A stretch of 64,000 bases of DNA from assembly GCA_938010385.1 (NCBI GenBank), contig CALLVD010000024.1:23132-87131 (forward strand), read 5' to 3'. The translations under genes and the position numbers were made by a program. A model generated the notes under the pieces. That model had not been told where the DNA came from. It was given only the letters and a program-made list of their open reading frames with translations, and searched no databases. The stretch's first letter is position 1. Every line of letters begins with the position of its first letter. This DNA is from an uncultured Robiginitomaculum sp. Lineage in GTDB: Bacteria; Pseudomonadota; Alphaproteobacteria; Caulobacterales; Maricaulaceae. Shown in pieces: positions 37,601 to 45,801 of the stretch.

Positions 37601-39686
37601 GACGGAATATGCCGGCGAGCGTTTTGATCTGATTGCCTTTGCGGCCGAGACCAACCAAGGCTTTGCCAAAGACGAAATTCCGGCGGACGGGACAAGCGGC
37701 GTTTATCGCACAAGCTTCTCCCCCGTGCTCGGCGGAACAGAAACCATCACGATTGAAACCCGTGACCGCTTCAGAAGCGACGTTATTCTCGACAGCCGAA
37801 TTATGCGCCGTCATTTGGACTATACGATCGACTATCTGACAGGCGATATTATTTTCCGCTTGCCGGTCGACGGTACGGACGCGCAATTTAATCCGAACGT
37901 CATCGTTGTTGATTATGAAACGTCCGAGGATTCGGAGCGCAATCTGACCTATGGCGCCCGTGCGGCGGTCAAGTCTGCGGGCGGGAAACTGCGCGCCGGT
38001 GTGAACTATATCCACGAAGAAGGCCGCGCTGATCGCCCCGGCGGCGAGCAGGATGTGCTGGGCGTTGATATTGTTGCGCGCTTGTCGGAATCTACCGAAG
38101 TGCGGGCCGAATATGCCCTGTCAAAAGACAAGCAAGACAGCGGCGAGACCATCGACGCTGCGGCTTATCTGGCCGAGATTGTGCACACGTCTGATGATTT
38201 CTCTGCCCAAGCCTATATTCGCGAAGAAGAAGCCGGCTACGGCGTGGGTCAACAGGGCAGTAACACAAACGGCATTCGCCGCTACGGCGTTGACGCGAGC
38301 TACGTTATTTCTGAAAATATTCAGGAAGACACCGGCCGCCGCCTTCTGCGCAATGTTGAGGGTCAGTCCTATGTTGAGCAAAGCCTGGCAACAGGCGCTA
38401 AGCGCACGCTGACAGAAATCAGCGTCACCCAAGACAGCGATGCCTTCGGCGGCGCGCTGGGCCTGCGTCATGTCAAAGAAGACCTTACCGCCGGCGAGCA
38501 GCGCGAAAGCCTGCTGGCTATCGGCTCGGCCCGGTTCTCATCGCCTAAGCATGGCTTTACAGCCTCCGTCGCCCATGAGCAGCCTTTGGGCGGCGAGGAT
38601 GAGTCAACTCTCTTCCCGCAGCGCACCACGCTGGGACTGGATAAGACCATCACAAGCAAAGCGGCTGTCAGCCTGCGCCATGAAGTTCTCGAAGGCCAAA
38701 ATGCGGCCGGCGAAAACACAACGCTCGGCGTAACCTACAGCCCATGGATCGGTACGGACGTCTCTGCACAGACTGACATGCTGACAGGGGATTCCGCCCG
38801 CCGCCTCGGCGCGACTGTCGGCGTTGACCAACAGTTTAAGCTAAGCGAAAAATGGAGCGCGTCTGCGGGCCTTGCTCAGCGTAAGATTTTAGACAATGTC
38901 GGCACAGCGATTGACGTTGTCCCCGATGACGCGATTGCGCCGATTGATATCAGCGAAGATTATATTACCGGCTATATGGGCGTCGGTTACCGCACGGCTG
39001 TCACCTCGGCATCTGCCCGTCTTGAGGCCCGCGATTCTCAAAGTTCTGAGACCTATATCGCAACGGCCGGCGTAGCGCGCGAGCTGTCAGAAGAGCTCTC
39101 CATTGCCGGCGCGGCGCGCAGCCAAGCGGTCAATTATAAGACGGACGGCACGGACGAGGCGCGCACGGATATTCGCATCGGGACCGCTTGGCGTCCGCGC
39201 GGTGAAGGCATCGTTGTCTTTGACCGGTTTGATTTTAAACATGACCGCACGGCAGATAATGTCAGCACAACAAAGCTGATCAATAATCTGACCGCAAATG
39301 TCATGGTCAATGATCGCACGCAAGTGACCGGCTATTGGGGAATCAAGCATGTTGAAACTGACATTGCCGATGACCGCTACAGTAATTGGACCAATCTTCT
39401 GGGCGGTGAGCTGCGCTATGATGTAACCCCGCGCATTGATGTGGGTGTGCACGGCCAAATGATCAGCACGGGCGAAACAACCTCTTATGCTTATGGCCCG
39501 TCAATCGGCGTGTCCCCGGCAGAGAATATGTGGATCAGCGTCGGTTATAATGTCGAAGGCTATAATGATGATGATTTTGAAGCTGCCGAATACAGCCGCG
39601 ACGGCCTTTATATCAAGCTGCGCCTGAAATTTGACCAAGAGAGTGCGGGTAAGCTCTTAAGAAAGATTTCACCGACCGGGCGTTAA
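34638..39686 (+). CDS. large (~1680 aa) DUF11/SdrD-like repeat protein with predicted C-terminal outer-membrane beta-barrel (non-ATG start, position uncertain)
   Basis: DUF11 segments (DIVLTKTASPTIADVGDFIRYSVNIQNAGNVASTMRVHDMAPRGFRF), SdrD/prealbumin-like GVSGVRLYMETGEYTVTDEDGLYHFEGVSPGTHVVQVD, long alternating amphipathic C-terminal half ending IKLRLKF.. Confidence 0.85.
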   Translation: MVGFDVNTIIQFWVKCFAVTVLMLASLSGAEAQNASSLGRTVTNVATVSYETEFGSLTLQTNPAVFTVEARRTDSTIEFFRFAPSSDSADLIKVNGSDYAPSGNLSGPFTQTGAPVTGIGNLIDLSNAVPLTPAELYATGELMFVRVIDPGQNGNDNIIETVTITIATSGADEIVLRLYESGPATGEFWAYVPTSRDPSPQHDNRLTTESETRLTATYIDAFDATEVSVDTALVDPYCRVFNALTGDLVDGAVVTLMDRATGLPATVLGVDGESIYPSTVTTGENTEDSGGYVYEVRQGEFKFPILMPGDYYLDVETPEGFTFSSVYQPAQFAGIDNGPYLIEDQGSYGETFAQAALGPLHFDVPIDPKTDIVLTKTASPTIADVGDFIRYSVNIQNAGNVASTMRVHDMAPRGFRFISGSSRVNALKVADPVVSDNGQELTYTLPVLQPGESYQLHYIMQVGANLSEGEYVNSAMVIDNDGVQSSNIARAEVTVREELLRSTNTIIGRVAEYACDADEDWAKEILDGTGVSGVRLYMETGEYTVTDEDGLYHFEGVSPGTHVVQVDEETLPQGYAAMMCEDNSQYARLKTSKFIDNKGGGIWRANFYLARTGEIDDSIGPKQFNDTTEYLDFGSEWLETQTDAIEWVYPQAGKTPSAPSVNIGIKHAKGQTVSLTLNDSPVPLLNFQARDSNKTRSVLISRWRSVDVLDGQNVFVATVKNADGSIAETIRREIYFIKDIARAIAAPDQSVLVADGRTHPVIAVRIEDNAGRPVHSGRKLKVDVQEPYRLETSDRLESVNELVAPNASRADASVGANGIALIRLQPTLQTGRATVTVTLDDGRTVDVTMYLKPEKRDWIIIGLAEGSAGMEQLEGNKIDLSENGTDIIDGRLAFFAKGLVKGDWLMTLAVDTAKRRGKRDGDLFEEIDPNAYYTLYGDRSYQEHEARSRYPVYLKLEKNTFYAMFGDYDTNMIDSELTRYSRRLSGFKTEYAGERFDLIAFAAETNQGFAKDEIPADGTSGVYRTSFSPVLGGTETITIETRDRFRSDVILDSRIMRRHLDYTIDYLTGDIIFRLPVDGTDAQFNPNVIVVDYETSEDSERNLTYGARAAVKSAGGKLRAGVNYIHEEGRADRPGGEQDVLGVDIVARLSESTEVRAEYALSKDKQDSGETIDAAAYLAEIVHTSDDFSAQAYIREEEAGYGVGQQGSNTNGIRRYGVDASYVISENIQEDTGRRLLRNVEGQSYVEQSLATGAKRTLTEISVTQDSDAFGGALGLRHVKEDLTAGEQRESLLAIGSARFSSPKHGFTASVAHEQPLGGEDESTLFPQRTTLGLDKTITSKAAVSLRHEVLEGQNAAGENTTLGVTYSPWIGTDVSAQTDMLTGDSARRLGATVGVDQQFKLSEKWSASAGLAQRKILDNVGTAIDVVPDDAIAPIDISEDYITGYMGVGYRTAVTSASARLEARDSQSSETYIATAGVARELSEELSIAGAARSQAVNYKTDGTDEARTDIRIGTAWRPRGEGIVVFDRFDFKHDRTADNVSTTKLINNLTANVMVNDRTQVTGYWGIKHVETDIADDRYSNWTNLLGGELRYDVTPRIDVGVHGQMISTGETTSYAYGPSIGVSPAENMWISVGYNVEGYNDDDFEAAEYSRDGLYIKLRLKFDQESAGKLLRKISPTGR

Positions 39687-39715
39687 TCTCGGATATAACA
39701 GACAAGGTAGGGATA

Positions 39716-41740
39716 ATGCCTTTGGGATTGAAAACATTCAGATGCGCTGCGGCGATGGGAGTCGCTGCGGCCGCTGCCATACTTGCCCCTGCCGTGTCCG
39801 CGCAAACCGGCACGTATACGACAACGACCGGCGGCGCCATCGGCGACGCGGTGACGTGCGGAGTCGCAAATTTGACCCGCACGATTAATGTCCCGGACAG
39901 TTTTATTGTGCAAGATTTGGACTTCGGCTTTCTGGCAGAACATGAATATCGCGGCGATATCCGCGTCGAGCTTTCTCATGGGGGCATCACCCGCCGCATT
40001 ATCGAATCGGACTTTAACGGCCCCGGATCTTTGACGAATTATAATGTTCGCTTAAACGACGGCGCCGCCGATTTTATTTTAGGCTCAACCCATACAACGG
40101 GGGACGGCTTGGTCGCGCCGCCTTATGAAAATGATGTCAGGCCTGATGCAAGCCTGAACGCTTTTGCCGGACAAAACGCCGCCGGCCTTTGGACCTTTAC
40201 AATTTGCGATAATTATAACGGTCTGGATTTCGGTAACTTTTTGCGCGCCGATCTGATTTTTACAGGCTCTACGGAAGCGGATTTGTCTCTGGATTTAACC
40301 CACACACCGGCAAGCCCGTCGCAAGGCACGAATGTGACCTTTACCGCGCAAATCACAAATAGCGGGCCGCTGGCCTCAACCGGCCGCAGCGCGCAGATTA
40401 ACCTGCCGAGCGGATTTACATTTGTCTCTGCGACCGGCGGCGCAACCCATAGCGGCGGGGTCGTTACTTGGACGCCGGGAACAAGCTTGGCATCAGGCAG
40501 TTCCGAGAGCATTGCAATTACGGCGACAATGAACTTTACGGGCGACTATACTGCAACGGCGCAGATTACAGCCCAAGATCAGGACGATCCCGACAGTACG
40601 CCGGCAAACGGTATTAACGGCGAAGATGATGACGCGACGCGCCCGGTGACGCCGGCCGTGACGCCGCCTCCCGCGCTCAGCTGCGGCGCCGCCGCAACCG
40701 TGCATGATTGGGACGTGAATGCATGGGCGGCCGGAGATTTAAGCAATTCTTACACAACGGACGGGGAAACGATAAGCTGGGCTCTGACCGGGGCTACCGC
40801 GTCGCTTCAGCCTAATCCGGACGGCTCCGGAACGGCTTTGCCGGCGTTGTCGGATTATGACAGCGGCGGGCTTATCCCGACTGAAAATGCGCTTTTAATG
40901 CTTGTTGATTTTCCAAGCCGGGCTTCAGAAATTCTGACAACCGTTGATGTCGGCGTCGCCGGCACAGGCGTTGATGAATTGCAATTTGCCCTGTTTGATG
41001 TTGATTACGCCTCCGGGCAATTTGAAGATAAAATTGCGCTGACGGGGTCCCTGAACGGAAATCCTGTCTTGCCGACTTTAACGCGGGGGCCGTCAAATAC
41101 GGTGTCTGCCGGCGTGGCCTTTGGAACGGCCGGCGCGGCGAATAACACAAATTTAGGTACGGTCTATGTCACGTTTCAAAGCCCGGTCGATCAATTTGTC
41201 ATCAGCTATGGCAGCGGCACGGACAGCACAACGCCGGTAAATCCGGGCTTACAGGCTATATCCATTCATGATGTGTCGACCTGTGAAAGATTGCTGCCGG
41301 ATATTGCGGCTGTGAAAACAAATGCCGTTTACGACCCGCTGAGCCAAGGGCTCTATGCGGTGCCGGGCAATGATGTGATTTATACATTCACGGTAACGAA
41401 TTCCGGCAACGGTCCGACCGACCCCGATTCTATGTTATTGATTGATGTCATGCCGGATGAAATTGAGTTTTATAACGGCGATATTGATGACGCCGGCCCG
41501 CAAACGGATCCGGTGACCTTTACCCAAACCGGAACGCCGGCTTTGACTTTCAATTATCCGGGCGATGTCGGGTTTTCTGACGGGGCCGTAAAGCCGGCAG
41601 ATTTTTCCGCGTGCGGCTACGCGCCAAGTCCGGGCTATGATGCGGCTGTTAACTTTATCTGCTTTAATCCCAAAGGAACGTTTGAGGCAGGCTCGCCTCC
41701 GCCGGAGTTTTCAATCAGCTTTCGCGCGCGAATTAAATAG
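39716..41740 (+). CDS. secreted protein with N-terminal proprotein-convertase P-like domain and DUF11 domains
   Basis: NLTRTINVPDSFIVQDLDFGFLAEHEYRGDIRVELSHGGITRRIIESDFNGPGSLTNYNVRLND...GLWTFTICDNYNGLDFGNFLRADLIF (P/Homo B-like) followed by DUF11. Confidence 0.85.
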   Translation: MPLGLKTFRCAAAMGVAAAAAILAPAVSAQTGTYTTTTGGAIGDAVTCGVANLTRTINVPDSFIVQDLDFGFLAEHEYRGDIRVELSHGGITRRIIESDFNGPGSLTNYNVRLNDGAADFILGSTHTTGDGLVAPPYENDVRPDASLNAFAGQNAAGLWTFTICDNYNGLDFGNFLRADLIFTGSTEADLSLDLTHTPASPSQGTNVTFTAQITNSGPLASTGRSAQINLPSGFTFVSATGGATHSGGVVTWTPGTSLASGSSESIAITATMNFTGDYTATAQITAQDQDDPDSTPANGINGEDDDATRPVTPAVTPPPALSCGAAATVHDWDVNAWAAGDLSNSYTTDGETISWALTGATASLQPNPDGSGTALPALSDYDSGGLIPTENALLMLVDFPSRASEILTTVDVGVAGTGVDELQFALFDVDYASGQFEDKIALTGSLNGNPVLPTLTRGPSNTVSAGVAFGTAGAANNTNLGTVYVTFQSPVDQFVISYGSGTDSTTPVNPGLQAISIHDVSTCERLLPDIAAVKTNAVYDPLSQGLYAVPGNDVIYTFTVTNSGNGPTDPDSMLLIDVMPDEIEFYNGDIDDAGPQTDPVTFTQTGTPALTFNYPGDVGFSDGAVKPADFSACGYAPSPGYDAAVNFICFNPKGTFEAGSPPPEFSISFRARIK

Positions 41741-42554
41741 CCGCAGGCAGTCTGATTTCTGATTGCATGACGGTGACGGCGGGTCCGGCAATGTCGATAT
41801 AATCCCCGGTGATTGTCAGGTGCAGCGCGCCGCCGCGTGCAGAGGCTTGATAGGCAAGGATATTCTCTTTTCCCAATCTGCGTGCCCAGTAAGGGCCGAT
41901 GGCGGCGTGGGCAGAGCCGGTCACCGGATCCTCATTAATGCCTTCGGCCGGCACAAAGAAGCGCGACACGCAATCATAGTCTGAAAAGCCCGGGGCCGTG
42001 ATGCCGACGCCATGATCTGACAACGCGATGATGGCGGTAAAATCAGGGGTCAGGGTTCGCACATTTGCGGCGCTGCCAAAAACCAAATACAAATTCGCGC
42101 CGGCGTGAAAGGCGGCCGTAATTGTGGCCCCCCGAAAGGCGGCGCGCATGGCCGCAGTGACCGGCGTTGGGGTTGCCTTGGCTGCCGGCGCGCGCAGCAC
42201 ATAGTTGTTTTCGGGCCGCGTGACGCGAAGTGCGCCGATGCGCGTGTGAAAAACATAGGCGCCGTCATCATCCGTTTGCGCTCTGTGCTCGGCGGCCAAG
42301 GCATGCGCGCTTGCAATCGTGGCATGACCGCAAAACTCTATTTCTGTTGTCGGGGTAAACCAGCGTAAGTCATAATGTCCGGGCGCGCTTCGCGGTACAA
42401 GGTAAGCCGTTTCAGACAGGTTGTTTTCCTCTGCCAAGGCTTGCATCAAATCTTCCGAAAGCGGGGCGCCGGTTAAAATAACAGCGGCGGGATTGCCCCG
42501 GAAGGGGCGGTCGGTAAAGGCGTCGATTTGATATTGTAAAAGCCTGCAGGTCAT
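41733..42554 (-). CDS. PhzF-family epimerase/isomerase
   Basis: YQIDAFTDRPFRGNPAAVIL, ALAEENNLSETAYLVP, DPVTGSAHAAIGPYWA. Confidence 0.93.
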   Translation of the reverse strand: MTCRLLQYQIDAFTDRPFRGNPAAVILTGAPLSEDLMQALAEENNLSETAYLVPRSAPGHYDLRWFTPTTEIEFCGHATIASAHALAAEHRAQTDDDGAYVFHTRIGALRVTRPENNYVLRAPAAKATPTPVTAAMRAAFRGATITAAFHAGANLYLVFGSAANVRTLTPDFTAIIALSDHGVGITAPGFSDYDCVSRFFVPAEGINEDPVTGSAHAAIGPYWARRLGKENILAYQASARGGALHLTITGDYIDIAGPAVTVMQSEIRLPAAI

Positions 42555-42566
42555 TCCCGGGCTTTA

Positions 42567-45356
42567 TCACGCAACGGCGTTTGTGTCACCGTGATGTGGC
42601 CGCAGCTTTTGCCGTCCCGCGGTGGTTTTTAATATGGCCATTGCGCTGAAAAGCTCTGCGGCGACAACGGGTTTGGTTAAAAACATATCTGCGCCGGCGT
42701 TCATGCAGCGGGCATTGCTTTCGGGCGAGGTATCGGCGGTCAGCGCAATAATCGGCACAGCTGCGCTCGGCCCGTTCATCCCGCGTATGGCCTGCATGGC
42801 CTGAACACCGTCCATGACCGGCATATGCACATCCATTAAAACAACATCGAATTGTTGCGCCGACAGGGCGTCCAAAGCCTGCTGTCCGTTCTCGGCTGTT
42901 GCCAAAATACATCCGGCCGGTTTTAAGAAGATTTTTAAAACGTCCCGATTGCTTTGCAAATCCTCGGCAATTAAAACCCGCATGCCCTTTAAGGCGGTTA
43001 AGCGATTACCTTGCGGCGCAGGCCGGGGGTTTTGCAAGGGAGCGGGCGGCGGTCCGGGCAGAACTTCGGGCGCGGCCGGCTGATTATCGGGGCTAAACCT
43101 GGCGTCCGCATGAAGGAACTGTTCTTTAATGCTTGGCCGCAAAGTGACAGGGCTTGCATCCGTTTTTGCGCTGTCTTGCGCTTGCGTCATATCGGCAGCG
43201 CGCAGGGTCAGCGTAAATTCCGAACCGCGACCCGGGGCTGTGATGACCGTAGTATCTCCGTCCATCAAATGCGCAATGCTGCGCGTAATGGCCAGTCCGA
43301 GCCCGGAGCCGCCAAATTTACGGCGAATAGAGACATCGGCTTGCATAAACGGTTCAAAGATTTGCTGCGCTTTTTCCTGCGTCATGCCCTGACCCGTATC
43401 AGCAACAATGACCGTCAACAGGCCCCGCTTTTCACTCCGCTTTGCCGGGGCAAAGGTGATATGGACATGCACTCGGCCTTCATCTGTGAACTTTAAAGCG
43501 TTGGAAATCAGGTTTTCGAGACACTGGCGCGTGCGCATCGGATCAACATCAAGCAATTGCGGAACGTCATCGGCCACATAGACGGTCAGGGCAATGCCTT
43601 TCTTTTGCGCCTCCGGCTCCCATAGCGCTTTTAAATTTTGCGTAATTTCGCGCAGGGCAGTCGGCATGCGATCCACCTGCATATCGCCGCCATCCATTTT
43701 TGACATATCCAAAACATTGGTCAAAAGCTCAAGCAAGGTCAGGCCGGACTTATATATGACGCCGGTTTTAAACTTAACATCTTGATCGGGGCCTTCGCGC
43801 GACAAAATTTCCGCAAGGCCGATAATGCCGTTGAGCGGCGTGCGCAGTTCATGAGACATGACAGCCAGGAAATCCCGCTTGGCTTTTTCGCCGGCTCTGG
43901 CGCGTTTTTTCAACACGGCTTCGCTTTTCGCAAATGCGTTTTGGCGCATGGCCCATGCAATCAGGCCAATGCCTATGGCGATCAGCAGGAAGATAACGAT
44001 GCGCATGAAAACACTCTGTCTGTCCTGAGCCGCAATACGTTCGCGTTGCAGATTGTTTTTAGTGGTCAGTTCCGCCTCTCGGGCGCGTTGCACTTCTTTG
44101 TCATTGGCAAGCGTGCCCATCAATTCTTGGGTGTCTTCCGACGCATTCTCCAGCAGGCGCAGATTGGCATGGCGCGCATTTTTTTGCATCAAATCAAAGA
44201 CAGCCTGCGGCCGGTTTTCGCTGACCGCAAGTAAGGCTTCGGCTTGCAGGATATCCTCGTCATATCGGCCTGCGAATTTTTTATCCGCATTGGCGGCCCG
44301 CACATATCTCAGCGCCGCCTTGGCCTCGGCGCGTTTCCCTTGCCCGGCCAGAGCCACAGCCAGCTCGGCTTTCAGGTTAAGCCGCCAGATATCATCGTTT
44401 GAAATAGCAATCGACGCTTTGGAAACGGTTTCTGCCGTCTCAAAACTGCCCAGCGCGTTAAGCGCTTCGGCGTAACGATAACCGGCCTTGGCCCGCTTAC
44501 CGGCGCCTTCATTGCCTGACATGCGGTAAGAGGTTTCCGCTGTCGTCAACGCCGCCGGATACTCGCCCCATTTTAAAAGGATAAATGTGAAATTATTCAG
44601 AATAGCCAAACCGTCAATTGCCCGGCCGGCTTGCGCCGTTTGGTTAATGTAAAGATCAATACTTTCTGTCGCTAATTCAATGTTTCCCAGATAGAAATAA
44701 ATTGAGCTGATTAATCCGTTGACCGCAATGGACAGTTCTGCTGCTTCTGCGTCGACAGTGTCAGGCACAAATTCAAGGGCCTTTCCGGCAGAGGCCAAAG
44801 ATGTATTAAAATCAGGAACCAGCATGTAGGTCAGCGAGTCAAAATACCAGGCATAGGCTTGGACAAACCGGTCTGCGTCAGTCTTATAGGTCTGAAGTGT
44901 GCCGGAAAAGCGTTGCGCGTCAAATGATCCGTCATCGACGGAATAGCCGTCTATTATTTCAGCGATTTTAAGATCCCGTGCGCTTCCCAGCGCTTTTGCG
45001 GCCTGCTTATATTGCGCCAAGGCTTCGCGGCCGGCCTCGGCATCCATGGCGTCCATGGCTTCAAGCAGCCAAACTCGCATATTCGCTAATTCGTCCATTG
45101 AAGGTCCGGTCGCGTCTGCGGATCCAAATACGTCACTTTTATGTTTAAGCGTAAATGATTGCTGCTCAATTTTTTTGGCGATAGATTGAATCTTCACTAC
45201 AGCGTTCTTGCGCGCGGTCCGGCGTCGCTCGTAATCAGTCTCTTGCGCAAAAGCGGGTTGTCCAAGCGACAGGACCGCCAGACCTGCAATCAACAGGCTT
45301 CGTAAAAAATTAATAAAATCTGCGCCGAGATTTGTCATTGCCCGCCTGTGTGTCAT
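42567..45356 (-). CDS. hybrid sensor histidine kinase with periplasmic TPR-like sensor region, HisKA, HATPase and C-terminal receiver (start may be 45335)
   Basis: FLAVMSHELRTPLNGIIGLAEIL, GSGLGLAITRSIAHLM, receiver VLMDVHMPVMDGVQAM; TM IVIFLLIAIGIGLIAWAM. Confidence 0.92.
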   Translation of the reverse strand: MTHRRAMTNLGADFINFLRSLLIAGLAVLSLGQPAFAQETDYERRRTARKNAVVKIQSIAKKIEQQSFTLKHKSDVFGSADATGPSMDELANMRVWLLEAMDAMDAEAGREALAQYKQAAKALGSARDLKIAEIIDGYSVDDGSFDAQRFSGTLQTYKTDADRFVQAYAWYFDSLTYMLVPDFNTSLASAGKALEFVPDTVDAEAAELSIAVNGLISSIYFYLGNIELATESIDLYINQTAQAGRAIDGLAILNNFTFILLKWGEYPAALTTAETSYRMSGNEGAGKRAKAGYRYAEALNALGSFETAETVSKASIAISNDDIWRLNLKAELAVALAGQGKRAEAKAALRYVRAANADKKFAGRYDEDILQAEALLAVSENRPQAVFDLMQKNARHANLRLLENASEDTQELMGTLANDKEVQRAREAELTTKNNLQRERIAAQDRQSVFMRIVIFLLIAIGIGLIAWAMRQNAFAKSEAVLKKRARAGEKAKRDFLAVMSHELRTPLNGIIGLAEILSREGPDQDVKFKTGVIYKSGLTLLELLTNVLDMSKMDGGDMQVDRMPTALREITQNLKALWEPEAQKKGIALTVYVADDVPQLLDVDPMRTRQCLENLISNALKFTDEGRVHVHITFAPAKRSEKRGLLTVIVADTGQGMTQEKAQQIFEPFMQADVSIRRKFGGSGLGLAITRSIAHLMDGDTTVITAPGRGSEFTLTLRAADMTQAQDSAKTDASPVTLRPSIKEQFLHADARFSPDNQPAAPEVLPGPPPAPLQNPRPAPQGNRLTALKGMRVLIAEDLQSNRDVLKIFLKPAGCILATAENGQQALDALSAQQFDVVLMDVHMPVMDGVQAMQAIRGMNGPSAAVPIIALTADTSPESNARCMNAGADMFLTKPVVAAELFSAMAILKTTAGRQKLRPHHGDTNAVA

Positions 45357-45404
45357 AACGGGAAAACAATGCAGCAAACGTGTTAATTAATTATGGCTTT
45401 TCGA

Positions 45405-45437
45405 CCATAAAAAAAGCTCTCTAAAGAGAGCTTTTCC
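45405..45437 (-). terminator. strong intrinsic terminator of the small peptide gene
   Basis: Minus strand AAAAGCTCTC-TTTA-GAGAGCTTTT(TTT), perfect 10-bp stem and T-run. Confidence 0.9.
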
Positions 45438-45480
45438 ACACATTGCGATTTTATATCAGCACAAAGGCTGACCAATCAAT

Positions 45481-45621
45481 TTACGCGCCGCAGGCTCTGC
45501 GACGACGGTTCAGGCAATCAATTTCCGGAATAGCGGATTCTGTGGCCTGTTTTTCTGTCTTTTCAGCGGACTTTGTGCCGCCTGTAACAGTTTTCAGTTC
45601 ATTTAAAGAGAGTTCACGCAT
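45481..45621 (-). CDS. 46-aa double-glycine-leader peptide (candidate bacteriocin or signalling peptide precursor)
   Basis: ATG 45621, TAA 45481: MRELSLNELKTVTGGTKSAEKTEKQATESAIPEIDCLNRRRRACGA; SD AAAGGAG 7 nt upstream; adjacent C39 ABC exporter; terminator downstream; absent from ORF track because <60 aa. Confidence 0.88.
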   Translation of the reverse strand: MRELSLNELKTVTGGTKSAEKTEKQATESAIPEIDCLNRRRRACGA

Positions 45622-45672
45622 ATTGAATCTCCTTTCCATGTCTGTTCCCGGCACAATTACCGAAGAACATAC

Positions 45673-45687
45673 TTAAACGCTAATTAA
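45673..45687. promoter_or_regulatory. CtrA-type motif upstream of the double-glycine peptide gene
   Basis: TTAAACGCTAATTAA = TTAA-N7-TTAA, ~52 bp upstream of the ATG. Confidence 0.55.
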
Positions 45688-45801
45688 TGAAAAAGGTCTG
45701 TACAAGTAAAATTTATGGTAAATCAAAGACTTAGCCAATTTTAATACTTTAAGGTGAAATTTTAGCCTAAAATTGCACTCTAAGGGTGCAGCCATGCCGT
45801 C

